Part shown: positions 38,785-47,160 of the stretch, one piece after another
Position numbering within the stretch: the first letter of the stretch is position 1
Layout of the letters: each line of letters starts with the position of its first letter
From: Stenomitos frigidus_A
Lineage (GTDB): Bacteria > Cyanobacteriota > Cyanobacteriia > Leptolyngbyales > Leptolyngbyaceae
DNA length: 64,000 bases
Direction: 5' to 3'
NCBI RefSeq assembly: GCF_963877135.1
Contig: NZ_CAWNSW010000017.1
Span: forward strand, 9,510-73,509
Program-made: the position numbers and the translations under genes
The notes under the pieces: generated by a model
Told to the model about the DNA's origin: nothing
What the model saw: only the letters and a program-made list of their open reading frames with translations
Database searches by the model: none

Positions 38785-40029
38785 ATGCCAGCATCTTCTT
38801 TTTACGCTGAAGCAGAATACGACGAGCAGCTACATGTCCAGGGTTTTCGACCAGGTGATCCCGACGAGGAAAGCACGGCAGATGATCTTGTGAGCATAGA
38901 GATGGAGTACGCTGACGCGGCTACTCTCCAGCGCAATGCTAGTCGCCGTACAACCGATCTGGTTCGTCTATACCTCCAGGAAATTGGTCGCGTTCGTTTA
39001 CTCGGTCGCGACGAGGAAGTTTCGGAAGCTCAACGCGTCCAGCGCTACATGCGTTTGCTAGAGCTGCGAACAGAGGCCGCCGAAACAGCGGGTGGCCCCA
39101 TTCAACTCTACGTGCAACTAGTTGATGCACACGATCGCCTTGCTTCCCACATGGGGCATCGTCCCTCTCTAGAACGATGGGCGCTTGAGGGTGGCGTTAC
39201 TGTTGCAGACCTAAAACCTGCCTTGGCAGAAGGAAAGCGGCACTGGGCTGAAATCGCTAGCCTGACGGTTGACGAGCTGGAAGACATACAGTCCGAAGGC
39301 GTCAAAGCAAAAGAGCATATGATCAAGGCGAACCTGCGCCTCGTTGTGTCGGTTGCTAAAAAATATCAGAACCGTGGTCTGGAACTGCTCGATCTGATTC
39401 AAGAAGGCACATTGGGGCTAGAACGCGCTGTCGAAAAATTTGACCCCACCAAAGGCTATCGGTTTAGTACCTATGCGTACTGGTGGATTCGTCAAGGCAT
39501 TACACGGGCGATCGCGACCCAGAGTCGCACCATTCGCCTGCCCGTTCACATCACCGAAAAGCTGAACAAGATCAAGAAAGCTCAGCGCAAAATCTCTCAG
39601 GAAAAAGGGCGGACTGCTTCCATTGAAGATATTGCTCTAGAGCTGGAAATGACTGCTCCTCAAGTACGTGAAGTGCTGCTGCGCGTACCTCGCTCGGTTT
39701 CTTTGGAAACCAAAGTGGGTAAAGAGAAGGATACGGAGCTAGGCGATCTTCTAGAAACTGATGATGTTTCGCCTGAAGACACCCTGATGCGCGAGGCACT
39801 CCGCCGTGATCTACAGCAACTCCTGGCAGACTTGACCACTCGTGAGCGAGATGTTATCCAGATGCGTTTTGGCTTGGGCGATGGGCATCCCTACTCGCTG
39901 GCCGAAATTGGTCGTGCCCTTGATCTCTCACGTGAGCGGGTACGGCAGATCGAAGCCAAGGCTTTGCAAAAGCTACGCCAACCCAAGCGTCGCAATCGTG
40001 TACGCGATTACCTAGAGTCTCTGAGCTAG
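38785..40029 (+). CDS. sigC: Group 2 RNA polymerase sigma factor, SigC type
   Basis: A 414-residue sigma-70 family protein. It starts MPASSFYAEAEYDE, typical of cyanobacterial SigC. Region 1.2 is RRTTDLVRLYLQEIGRVRLL, region 2 has ANLRLVVSVAKKYQNRGLEL and YRFSTYAYWWIRQGITRAIA, region 3 IRLPVHITEKLNKI, and region 4 YSLAEIGRALDLSRERVRQI. Unlike group 1 SigA it lacks the long acidic N-terminus. SigC-type factors act in stationary phase, carbon or nitrogen responses, and are not essential. A long 5' region precedes it; a stem-loop terminator follows at 40136-40170. The fur gene is next on the same strand. Confidence 0.9.
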   Translation: MPASSFYAEAEYDEQLHVQGFRPGDPDEESTADDLVSIEMEYADAATLQRNASRRTTDLVRLYLQEIGRVRLLGRDEEVSEAQRVQRYMRLLELRTEAAETAGGPIQLYVQLVDAHDRLASHMGHRPSLERWALEGGVTVADLKPALAEGKRHWAEIASLTVDELEDIQSEGVKAKEHMIKANLRLVVSVAKKYQNRGLELLDLIQEGTLGLERAVEKFDPTKGYRFSTYAYWWIRQGITRAIATQSRTIRLPVHITEKLNKIKKAQRKISQEKGRTASIEDIALELEMTAPQVREVLLRVPRSVSLETKVGKEKDTELGDLLETDDVSPEDTLMREALRRDLQQLLADLTTRERDVIQMRFGLGDGHPYSLAEIGRALDLSRERVRQIEAKALQKLRQPKRRNRVRDYLESLS

Positions 40030-40135
40030 AGCACTGGTCAAGCAACCGGGTTTCTTCCAGCTGCGCCACCAAGGCTTAATGTGCCGAGGACAGAAACTGG
40101 GTTTCTTGGCTTAAATGACTGGTATCTTAAATTAC

Positions 40136-40170
40136 AGCCCTTGATCTCTATGTAGAGGTTAAGGGCTTTT
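40136..40170 (+). terminator. Rho-independent terminator after sigC
   Basis: AGCCCTT (40136-40142) pairs with AAGGGCT (40161-40167), with an inner CTCT/AGAG stem, then TTTT. The shape and T-run are those of an intrinsic terminator and it lies 107 bases after the sigC stop. Confidence 0.85.
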
Positions 40171-40229
40171 GCTTTTGGCAAGGTCTTCCGCCAGAACCGC
40201 TATCGCCACACAATTCTCCATAGCACAAA

Positions 40230-40304
40230 TTCTCAATAAAGTGCGCTACTTGAAAATCAGCGCGCTATTGTGTATCATTCTCATTAATGCAAAGTTATTG
40301 AGAA
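40230..40304 (+). promoter_or_regulatory. fur promoter with Fur-like box and flanking inverted repeat
   Basis: A sigma-70 promoter is readable: TTGAAA (40250-40255), 17 bases, TATCAT (40273-40278). Over and beyond the -10, TGTATCATTCTCATTAATG (40271-40289) resembles a Fur box; its complement reads AATGAGAATGATAC. A perfect 10-bp inverted repeat, TTCTCAATAA (40230-40239) and TTATTGAGAA (40295-40304), flanks the promoter. The arrangement fits iron-dependent autoregulation of fur. Confidence 0.6.
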
Positions 40305-40311
40305 GAAGGCT

Positions 40312-40767
40312 ATGGCAGTTTCTTACACAGTCACTTCACTGAAAGCAGAACTGAATGAAAAGGGCTGGCGGCTTACCCCTCAACGGGAAACAATTCTGCA
40401 GGTCTTTCAGAATCTGCAGAAGGGCAATCACCTAAGCGCCGAAGATCTTTATAATCTCTTGCAAAATGACGGGGAAGCAATTAGCCTTTCCACCATTTAT
40501 CGGACGCTCAAATTAATGGCGCGGATGGGCATTTTGCGAGAGTTAGAATTGGCTGAAGGGCATAAGCACTACGAACTTAACCAGCCCTCGTATCACCATC
40601 ATCACTTAATTTGCGTACGCTGCAACAAAACGATCGAGTTTAAGAGCGATTCCATTCTTAAAGTCGGTGTCAAAACGGCACAAAAGGAAGGCTATCACCT
40701 ATTAGATTGCCAACTTACCATTCATGCCGTTTGCCCCGTTTGTCAGCGATCGCTCCTGCCTATTTAA
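40312..40767 (+). CDS. fur: Ferric uptake regulator (FurA-like)
   Basis: A 151-residue metal-dependent repressor. The N-terminal winged helix includes LNEKGWRLTPQRETILQVF and the recognition helix ISLSTIYRTLKLMARMGIL. The metal region has YHHHHLICVRCNKTIEF and DCQLTIHAVCPVC with Cys pairs. Sequence is closest in my memory to Anabaena FurA, the iron master regulator, and not to Zur or PerR. An AGAAGG ribosome-binding site precedes the ATG. A promoter with a Fur-like box lies directly upstream (40230-40304). It converges on the peptidoglycan-binding protein gene. Confidence 0.85.
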   Translation: MAVSYTVTSLKAELNEKGWRLTPQRETILQVFQNLQKGNHLSAEDLYNLLQNDGEAISLSTIYRTLKLMARMGILRELELAEGHKHYELNQPSYHHHHLICVRCNKTIEFKSDSILKVGVKTAQKEGYHLLDCQLTIHAVCPVCQRSLLPI

Positions 40768-40809
40768 GTTGGAGCAAGAGCTAGCTCTAGCTAGAGACCG
40801 ATTCTGAAT

Positions 40810-41730
40810 CTAAAAATAGCGCACCTGAGCATCTAACTTATTTGCTCGGAGCAGTGATGCTCTCGCCTCAGCAATGCCCTTTTCAGCAAACGCTCCTGCC
40901 CAAACATAGCGACCCAGGTTAGAAGAGGTATACACTGCCCCAGGCTCAAATCGCCGCACCTGCCAGAGTATAGAGCTACTGCTTGCTGGAACGACGACGA
41001 CAAAGCGGTTGTTAACGCCAGCAACTGGGCGGTTACTGCTTGGAGGGATGTAACCACCGTTGTCATAAGATGGATAGCCTGGATCAACGGGTGGCGTATA
41101 TCCTGCATTGACACCGCTAGCAAGAGCATTCCGCGTTGCTGAACCAACAATGCCATCGGCGGCAAGGCGATTGGACGCTTGAAATTGACGCACAGCACGG
41201 TCAGTTGCTGGACCAAAGACGCCATCAACAGCGACATCGTAACCCAGATTTCTCAACTGCTGTTGGAGCGCACTAACTTGAGAGCCTCTGCTGCCGAGCC
41301 GTAATCCACCGCTATAGCTGATGTTTTGATAGTAGTTGCCGCTGTTGCTCGATACTGTTTGATTTCTGAGTGCTCGTTGCGTTGCAGATCCTGCGATGCC
41401 ATCGACGGCCAATCCGCGTGCCGCTTGAAAACGACGAACTGAGGCTTCTGTAATAGAACTGTAAATACCAGTTGAACTGCGATCGAAGTAGCCTGCTGAT
41501 CGTAATCTGTCTTGCAAGGTCGTAACGGAGGGACCCCGATCGCCCACTTGAAGTGCTGATGCGTGTCCAGCAACCGCCAGGATCGCTACGGGAACCAACA
41601 GCTGCAGCATCAGTAAGCTAGCTTGGCTAGACAATTGCTTTACATTCAACTGCTCAACATCCAACGTCAATTCGCTTGCCTCAGGATCGTCGTACGCGCA
41701 AGCAGTGTGCAAATAAGCAAAGGTTTCCAT
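40810..41730 (-). CDS. Exported protein with two peptidoglycan-binding domains and a SPOR-like C-terminus
   Basis: A 306-residue cell-envelope protein. After a 40-residue leader, a hydrophobic segment (about 41-62, LLMLQLLVPVAILAVAG) exports it. Two PG_binding_1 domains follow (about 67-125 and 143-200; GDRGPSVTTLQDRLRSAGYF and GSRGSQVSALQQQLRNLGYD). The C-terminal 70 residues (FVVVVPASS…WAGAFAEKGIAEARASLLRA) resemble a SPOR/SPOR-like domain that binds denuded glycan. The start at 41730 (METFAYLHTACAYDD) has a GGGAG site; an upstream ATG at 41817 does not. It probably binds or helps remodel the wall. Confidence 0.85.
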   Translation of the reverse strand: METFAYLHTACAYDDPEASELTLDVEQLNVKQLSSQASLLMLQLLVPVAILAVAGHASALQVGDRGPSVTTLQDRLRSAGYFDRSSTGIYSSITEASVRRFQAARGLAVDGIAGSATQRALRNQTVSSNSGNYYQNISYSGGLRLGSRGSQVSALQQQLRNLGYDVAVDGVFGPATDRAVRQFQASNRLAADGIVGSATRNALASGVNAGYTPPVDPGYPSYDNGGYIPPSSNRPVAGVNNRFVVVVPASSSSILWQVRRFEPGAVYTSSNLGRYVWAGAFAEKGIAEARASLLRANKLDAQVRYF

Positions 41731-42464
41731 AAATCTCCCGAAAATTGTGATTGGCTGGCTTACAAACCGAGAATAGAAATTGATCCTAACCAAAATATTA
41801 GCTTTATTAATCGCCAAAGGGAAGGATCGGCAGCAAGATACGTTTCTGTTTGCTACCTATCTTTGAGGTTGCGGGAGAGTCGCAACTGCCATGACATACT
41901 TTGGGCTTCAAACTATTGCTTGAAATGTCGTTGCCATGAGCGTGTGGGTTGCTAGCAGCAGACATTTCTTCTGAGGCCTTACTGACAGCTTCCTGAGCCT
42001 GGTGGCACTTATAACACCATGTAGTCGTTGCCTCAAGCTGACTGCTTATAAAGCGTTTATGCTCGATGGGAATGCTTCTAGTGAACCTTGAAGCGTTCTC
42101 AAGGAACGACCTGATGGTGAGAAAAGTCACTCACAGAGACGGACGATCGAGGCTTGGAGTCGTTGCGTTGCAAAGCCATTCCTTTAGCTTCGAGCAACGC
42201 CTAGCCCTTCGCACCCGACTCCGTTCGTGTCTGATCGTCGCAACATCGAATGGCTCGAGCCTAACCGAGCCTGCTTTTAAAGCAACTTCGCTTTTAAGGA
42301 GCCTTTAAAATCTGTCTAACGGTAGAGCCACACTCTTGAAGGTAAATGTGCTCTTTATTTTGTGTTAGCCTGAGAAAGAAGAACTATTTTCGGCTGTGTA
42401 ATTCGTGATTGCAAGCGTCTCTCCGAATCTATACCTCTGCAACCTTTGATTCTGGAGAAAATTC
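41731..42464. other. Intergenic region upstream of rbp (734 bp)
   Basis: No convincing gene. A frame on the reverse strand (41807-42130) has CYKCH and CHGSC motifs but atypical composition and is not called. The last 150 bases form the long leader of the RNA-binding protein gene, of the kind used for cold regulation. A GCTTTTAAAGC palindrome lies near 42273. Confidence 0.4.
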
Positions 42465-42770
42465 ATGTCTGTTTACGTCGGCAATCTGTCTTACGAGGTT
42501 ACGCAGGAAGATTTAACTCGTGCCTTTACAGAGTATGGTACGGTCAAGCGCATTCAATTACCAACTGACCGTGAAACGGGTCGTTTGAGAGGCTTCGCCT
42601 TTGTTGAGATGGATACTGAAGTTGAGGAAACTGCTGCGATCGAGGCACTCGATGGCGCTGAGTGGATGGGTCGCGATCTTAAGGTCAACAAGGCAAAACC
42701 CCGCGAAGAGAGAGGCTCGTCTGGTGGTGGTAGCTGGGGCAACAAAGGGGGCGCTTCCAAACGCTATTAG
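42465..42770 (+). CDS. RRM-type RNA-binding protein (Rbp)
   Basis: A 101-residue single-RRM protein. RNP2 is VYVGNLSY and RNP1 is RGFAFVEM, both intact. A short Gly/Ser-rich tail (GSSGGGSWGNKGG) ends the protein, as in cold-inducible cyanobacterial Rbp proteins. It binds RNA in the cytoplasm. A GGAG precedes the ATG. The ribosomal protein S21 gene follows 187 bases downstream, an arrangement known in other cyanobacteria; both tend to be cold-induced. Confidence 0.95.
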   Translation: MSVYVGNLSYEVTQEDLTRAFTEYGTVKRIQLPTDRETGRLRGFAFVEMDTEVEETAAIEALDGAEWMGRDLKVNKAKPREERGSSGGGSWGNKGGASKRY

Positions 42771-42957
42771 TCGTTCTCACTCTAAGGTCGTAAACGGTAG
42801 GTTGTAGTCGATCATTGCAACAAGCCGTCGCTGACCATTAAGAGTCTGCAGCAGGCTAAGGACTTAACTCTAGCGTCTAGAGGGCATATCAAGCGATTGC
42901 CCTCTGCTTGACAGCTGTTTTGTAGAGATAGTGTCGCTAATTTATTGAGGGATTTAT

Positions 42958-43146
42958 ATGGCGCAAATTATTCCCGGTGAAAACGAAGGGATCGAATCAG
43001 CGCTGCGCCGATTCAAGCGCGAGGTTTCAAAAGCAGGGATTTTTCCTGATATGAGAAAACATCGCCATTTTGAAACGCCGATCGAAAAGGAAAAGCGCAA
43101 AGCGATCGCAAAGCATAAACAGCGTCGCCGTAAGTTTCGCTATTAG
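42958..43146 (+). CDS. rpsU: 30S ribosomal protein bS21
   Basis: The 62-residue product is the usual size for bS21. It starts MAQIIPGENEGIESALRRF, has the FKREVSKAGIF segment and a very basic tail (HKQRRRKFRY). S21 sits near the 3' end of 16S rRNA and helps initiation. A GAGGG site precedes the ATG. It lies between rbp and the DUF3134 gene on the same strand. Confidence 0.95.
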   Translation: MAQIIPGENEGIESALRRFKREVSKAGIFPDMRKHRHFETPIEKEKRKAIAKHKQRRRKFRY

Positions 43147-43211
43147 TTGCAAATCATTTTTCAAGAACGATTCACCTAGTAGTCATAGTAGTAACGAACT
43201 ATAAGGAAGCA

Positions 43212-43448
43212 ATGGTATATAATCCGTCACTTCAAGAAGAACCCCGGAATCAGAAAACACGGCTGATTCCTCCCAATCAAGTAGAACCGCTGCTTAGCTG
43301 GCTAGAGCAGAATGGACGGCTGATCTCGCGTGGTATTGATGCCGATCATGACAACGCGGTTGCAGATGAGTTGATTGACGAAATCGTTGATACAGGCGCA
43401 TACAGCGATGATGACGACGATGATGTCGAAGATTTAGATGATGATTAG
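43212..43448 (+). CDS. DUF3134 acidic small protein
   Basis: A 78-residue protein found in cyanobacteria. The conserved core is MVYNPSLQEEPRNQKTRLIP and VEPLLSWLEQNGRLISR; the C-terminus is very acidic (a run of Asp/Glu from about residue 67). Function is unknown. An AAGGA site precedes the ATG. It follows rpsU by 65 bases and is followed by a strong hairpin, so rbp, rpsU and this gene may share transcripts. Confidence 0.88.
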   Translation: MVYNPSLQEEPRNQKTRLIPPNQVEPLLSWLEQNGRLISRGIDADHDNAVADELIDEIVDTGAYSDDDDDDVEDLDDD

Positions 43449-43530
43449 TGCCGCTTTTTTGAGTCTGTGCAAAGCGCTAGGCGCAGAAGAGGCGCTAAGC
43501 TAATACGAACAGGACGCAACAATTTGACAC

Positions 43531-43568
43531 AATGAACCCACTTCCGGCATGTCGGAGGTGGGTTCATT
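43531..43568 (+). terminator. Long hairpin after the rpsU-DUF3134 cluster
   Basis: AATGAACCCAC-T-TCCG (43531 on) pairs with CGGA-G-GTGGGTTCATT (to 43568) around a six-base loop: a 16-bp stem with one mismatch. It lies 82 bases after the DUF3134 stop and is likely a bidirectional terminator. Confidence 0.8.
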
Positions 43569-43792
43569 GTATAAGGGGCAGTGTCGGTAGAAGGATCAGG
43601 TTGATCTTTATCCCAAAAAAGTTATAGAAAACTGCTGTTCAGAGGCTCGAACTACAGGTAGCCTAAGCATGAGAGTGACGAGATGACAAAATGATCGGTG
43701 TTTGACCACGCGATCGTTAACAGAATCGAGGCAACATGCAGCCACAGACGGGATGTTGCAACAACACTTATCAATCAAGCCCATTACCGCCC

Positions 43793-44278
43793 ATGCTGAG
43801 ACGTTCTTACTCTCTAACGGCACTTTTGGCTGCACTGGCAACACTCATAACTGTACTGGCGCAGGGGCAACCGCGTCCTGCTTTGACAAACCCGGCAACA
43901 CCGAAAAGTTTCAGCGAGCGACTGTCCGACTCCACTGTGCCCATTTGTTATATCCAGTTGGAAAATGGCCAATTAAGAGATCTCCGAGGTTTGTGTGGTA
44001 AAAGATTAAACAGTCCAGTCCGACCTGGAAGCCTTCAAAGACCGAACATACAATCTGATGTCGATGCAGAGGTCGATGAATCGGCTCCAAGGGCTACTCC
44101 CAAGCCTCAGCCAGCGTCCTCGCAGACAAACCCCACCAGCCCTTCACCACAGCCCACTGCTAGCCCTTCACCACAGCCCACTGCTAGCCCTGGCAACGTC
44201 CAGAGATTGCCTGCTAATCCTTCGACGATCGCTCCTAGTACACCGCATCCACTAGAGATTCGAGAAGATCGTGATTAA
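43793..44278 (+). CDS. Secreted Pro/Ser/Thr-rich small protein
   Basis: A 161-residue exported protein of no recognised family. The start at 43793 is chosen because a signal peptide follows (MLRRSYSLTALLAALATLIT, cleavage near GQP). A middle segment with two Cys (VPICYIQLENGQLRDLRGLC) may form a disulfide and looks conserved. The tail is Pro/Ser/Thr-rich with a 24-bp tandem repeat that codes two copies of SPSPQPTA. It may be a wall-spanning or periplasmic protein. The phosphodiesterase gene follows on the same strand. Confidence 0.65.
   Translation: MLRRSYSLTALLAALATLITVLAQGQPRPALTNPATPKSFSERLSDSTVPICYIQLENGQLRDLRGLCGKRLNSPVRPGSLQRPNIQSDVDAEVDESAPRATPKPQPASSQTNPTSPSPQPTASPSPQPTASPGNVQRLPANPSTIAPSTPHPLEIREDRD
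44138..44185. repeat. 24-bp perfect tandem duplication in the Pro-rich tail
   Basis: Two identical 24-base units (44138-44161 and 44162-44185) starting AGCCCTTCACC encode the octapeptide SPSPQPTA twice. This is likely a slippage-prone, length-variable tract. Confidence 0.9.
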
Positions 44279-44398
44279 GGGACGATCGTAGCGAAATTAG
44301 CACGATTTAAGTGCTCCCGTTAATGCTTCCATAGCATTCGCTTAACGCATTGCTGATAGTGTGTTGAACTGTTCAGGCATTTCAAAGTGGCAACTGTA

Positions 44399-46639
44399 AT
44401 GAGCAGTAAAATCTGGCATGGGTTCAGTCAACGCACGTGGGTACAAAGCATCGCCTGCGCGTTTATAACAGCCCTTCATCAAGCGTATCAATTCTGGAGC
44501 CGTCATGCATTCAGGCGTTTATTAGCTGTTGTCTTCAGCGCGTTTTTTCTCGTTGTCACAACCCATGCAGTGATCGCTCAAGGTTCAAGTGTGCCTAGAC
44601 CCAAGGTTATTCTCATTTCATTAGACGGGGCAACGCCCGGTTTAATGAATGAATATTTAAAAACGGGTGTACTTGACTCCAACACAGGCTTAGGCTTACT
44701 CAAGCGTCGTGGTGTTGTCGCGCAGCGCAATGTCACGTGTAATCCATCCCTGACAGCGGCCTGCCACGTTAGCATCGGCACAGGTTCCACAACGGTCAAA
44801 ACCGATGTTGTGGCCAACAGTTTTCACCTAATTGCCAGCCCCTTTACCCGTAACGTCAGTGGCTTTGCTGCCCCCATTGGCGGCTACACCGTAAAACCCG
44901 TTGGCCCAGCAGCACAGCCACTCGCAGAACCAATTTGGGTGGGGTTGAGACAACATGGTAAAAAAGTGGTTGCAGCGACGTTTCCTGGTGCGGATGGTGC
45001 TGAGATTACCTTGGCTGGCGCAGGTACGCCTGTGCTTCAAGCAGCGACCGATCGCACCGTTGATTACACTATTCCCTTTGGAGCATTCGCGGGGCAGGGT
45101 GCCAAAGGCTTTAGCTTAACAGCAACGGATTTTACGCCTGCACCCGGTCAAACAATCGGCCAACTGGAAGCGGCTGGCAAAAAGTCTTATAGCCCCATCT
45201 TGCAAAAAACGACCCCTCTGGATACCTTTGCTATCGGCACTGTGAACTACACCATCCAGGTGGCGGCGTTGGATACCACGAATGATGGGAGCGGTAATTA
45301 CGATACGCTGGTCTTTTTTGATGCCTCTACAGGCATTCAGCCAGGTCCGTTTAGCTTGCCTGCAACGGGGCCTGCGTATGTTAAAGCAAGCGATCGCGCC
45401 TCGGCTCTCTTTTATTTAGAAGGCAGCGCCACTAAAGCAGGCACCGGGTTTTACGTCAGCACGCTGGCGCCAGATTTGACCACTGTGAGAATTGCCCGCT
45501 ACTCTGCCAACGCGATTCCTCGCAATACGCCTGTATTGGCAGATGTCGATGACATCAATAATAATGTTGGCTTCTGGGCACCCCAAGCTGATTTCCGCAT
45601 TCCTGAGCGTCTCAGCCCTGGTTTTACGACATTTCCCGATGCTGACCTGGAAGCCATTTACGAAGATCAGGTACGCACCTTTGTGGCTTATCAGACCCGT
45701 GTGGTCTTGCGTGCAATCGCCAAAAACCCTGATGCTGATTTGGTACTTGCCTATATTGAACAACCCGATGGTTCAGAGCACCAGTTCCTGGCGATCGACC
45801 CACGTCAAGCGACTAACTCAACCAATCCAAACACGATCGGCGCTGGACAGGATCAGGCGAAACTGGCACGCTACAAAACCTATGTTCAAGCGGCGTATCG
45901 CATTGCCAATCGTTCTGTGCAGCAAATCATTGACACAGTCGGTACAACTCGCAAAGGCACGCCCAAGAGCAATATCATTGTCGTTTCTGACCACGGCTTT
46001 GCTCCCTTTCATACAGCTGTTGATTTCAACGCCCTGCTGAGAAAGAACGGCATTGATTCCACTAAGGTTCGTGCGATTACTTCTGGGCCTGCCGCCAACA
46101 TTTACATCAATCTCAAAGGGCGCGAGCCTGATGGCATCGTAACTACAGAGGAATATATTGTGCTTCAGAAGCAGGTCGTCAAAATTCTGGAGGACTTTGT
46201 TGAGACCAACCCAAACTATACGAAGCGTGAAAGCAAGCCAATCTTTGACAAAATTCACGCTCGTCCCCTACCAAGTGATGTGAACGATCCATCTTTTGGT
46301 TTGGGCACCAGCCAGTTTATTGGTCAAGATTCAGGTGATGTCTTTGCCACTCTCACTGAGGGTTACAATTTTGATGGCACCCAAGCACCTGTTGTGCCAC
46401 GTTTAGGCGATGCACCAGAAACAACCCCCGTGCTTTCCGTGCCTAACTTCTATGGCGCACATGGCTACGATCCAAAACAGCTCAACATGAGTGCCATCTT
46501 CTTTGCAGCAGGGCCCAACATTCGTCGCGGGGATCTACAACAGGTACGCAATATTGATGTTGTGCCAACGATTAACAAACTATTAGGTGTAGAGTCTGCT
46601 TCAACGGTACAGGGAAAAGCTCTAAGCATTGACTCTTGA
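44399..46639 (+). CDS. Exported alkaline-phosphatase-superfamily phosphodiesterase (NPP type)
   Basis: A 746-residue exported hydrolase. A hydrophobic segment near residues 43-60 (LLAVVFSAFFLVVTTHAV, then IAQ) serves as signal. The metal-binding and catalytic parts of type I phosphodiesterase/nucleotide pyrophosphatase are visible: LISLDGATPG (first Asp), NPSLTAACH with the Thr nucleophile, LAYIEQPDGSEHQ (Asp and His), VVSDHGFAPF (Asp-His) and the last His in GAHGYDP. It should cleave phosphoesters in the periplasm or outside. A 130-residue insertion (about 190-330) separates the metal motifs. A GTG at 44387 is an alternative start. Confidence 0.87.
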   Translation: MSSKIWHGFSQRTWVQSIACAFITALHQAYQFWSRHAFRRLLAVVFSAFFLVVTTHAVIAQGSSVPRPKVILISLDGATPGLMNEYLKTGVLDSNTGLGLLKRRGVVAQRNVTCNPSLTAACHVSIGTGSTTVKTDVVANSFHLIASPFTRNVSGFAAPIGGYTVKPVGPAAQPLAEPIWVGLRQHGKKVVAATFPGADGAEITLAGAGTPVLQAATDRTVDYTIPFGAFAGQGAKGFSLTATDFTPAPGQTIGQLEAAGKKSYSPILQKTTPLDTFAIGTVNYTIQVAALDTTNDGSGNYDTLVFFDASTGIQPGPFSLPATGPAYVKASDRASALFYLEGSATKAGTGFYVSTLAPDLTTVRIARYSANAIPRNTPVLADVDDINNNVGFWAPQADFRIPERLSPGFTTFPDADLEAIYEDQVRTFVAYQTRVVLRAIAKNPDADLVLAYIEQPDGSEHQFLAIDPRQATNSTNPNTIGAGQDQAKLARYKTYVQAAYRIANRSVQQIIDTVGTTRKGTPKSNIIVVSDHGFAPFHTAVDFNALLRKNGIDSTKVRAITSGPAANIYINLKGREPDGIVTTEEYIVLQKQVVKILEDFVETNPNYTKRESKPIFDKIHARPLPSDVNDPSFGLGTSQFIGQDSGDVFATLTEGYNFDGTQAPVVPRLGDAPETTPVLSVPNFYGAHGYDPKQLNMSAIFFAAGPNIRRGDLQQVRNIDVVPTINKLLGVESASTVQGKALSIDS

Positions 46640-46670
46640 GTCGTTCTAAAGCCCTGCGATCGAGGTTGTT

Positions 46671-46715
46671 AATCCTCGCTGTAGAGACATGCTGTAGGTC
46701 TCTACAGCAAGGATT
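46671..46715. terminator. 18-bp hairpin repeat after the phosphodiesterase gene
   Basis: Arms 46671-46688 and 46698-46715 pair over 18 bp with one mismatch (core GCTGTAGAGAC / GTCTCTACAGC) around a nine-base loop. It lies 31 bases after the stop. Similar TGTAGAGAC hairpins are dispersed in cyanobacterial genomes, so it may be a terminator, a mobile palindrome or both. Confidence 0.7.
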
Positions 46716-46754
46716 TCTATAAATGATTACTTACGCAGAAGAGATGCTCCAGCC

Positions 46755-46812
46755 TCCTTAAAAAGGGGGAACAATTAAAGCCCCTTTTTTAAGGGGGATT
46801 AAGGGGGATCAG
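46755..46812. repeat. CCTTAAAAAGGGGG / AAGGGGGAT dispersed repeat
   Basis: The stretch contains CCTTAAAAAGGGGGA, then CCCCTTTTTTAAGGGGGATT and AAGGGGGAT in tandem. The CCCCTTTTTTAAGGGG palindrome is a common dispersed element of cyanobacterial spacers. Confidence 0.7.
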
Positions 46813-47160
46813 CATCGGTTGATAAATTGACCAATGCATCGAAAGCCTTGTCATGATGTAACAGCCCGCTCGTGATTAGAAATCTGAGTTAACGCTGCAA
46901 CTCGTTGAAACGGGTTAAAAACTTGTTCTGGCTTTCAGTGCCTTTAGTGGACTTTAACCCTATTTAGACCGTGATTTTCAATCACATGTGGGTAACGCGA
47001 TGAGCGAGGACGATTCAACTATTCTCTAGGCAGAATCGATCGCGTTGATTCCACTGTGATTTGTGAGGGTGTTCGCCCGACTACTGTTTGCGCGATCGCC
47101 TTCTCCTAAAATCAAACATGATTGCCAAACGCAACGACTGCATCTTGAATCTACAGACCC

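Larger units (their letters stand above)
46640..47160. other. Intergenic region with repeats (521 bp)
   Basis: Besides the hairpin at 46671 and the dispersed repeat at 46755, no gene is seen. The last 150 bases should hold the promoter of the Rieske/amidohydrolase unit; no clear ribosome-binding site is visible before the Rieske ATG. Confidence 0.45.

Noticed and set aside
38693..38893. Forward frame overlapping the sigC start
   Set aside because: It overlaps sigC in another frame and shows no coding character of its own.
41807..42130. Reverse-strand frame with CYKCH and CHGSC motifs
   Set aside because: It lacks a ribosome-binding site, overlaps the start region of the peptidoglycan-binding protein, and its composition is unlike neighbouring genes. 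The Cys motifs look accidental.
42066..42308. Forward frame upstream of rbp
   Set aside because: No ribosome-binding site, low-quality peptide, and located in the leader region.
43640..43735. Possible tRNA-like sequence (GGCTCGAAC)
   Set aside because: No cloverleaf could be drawn around it; acceptor and anticodon stems are missing.
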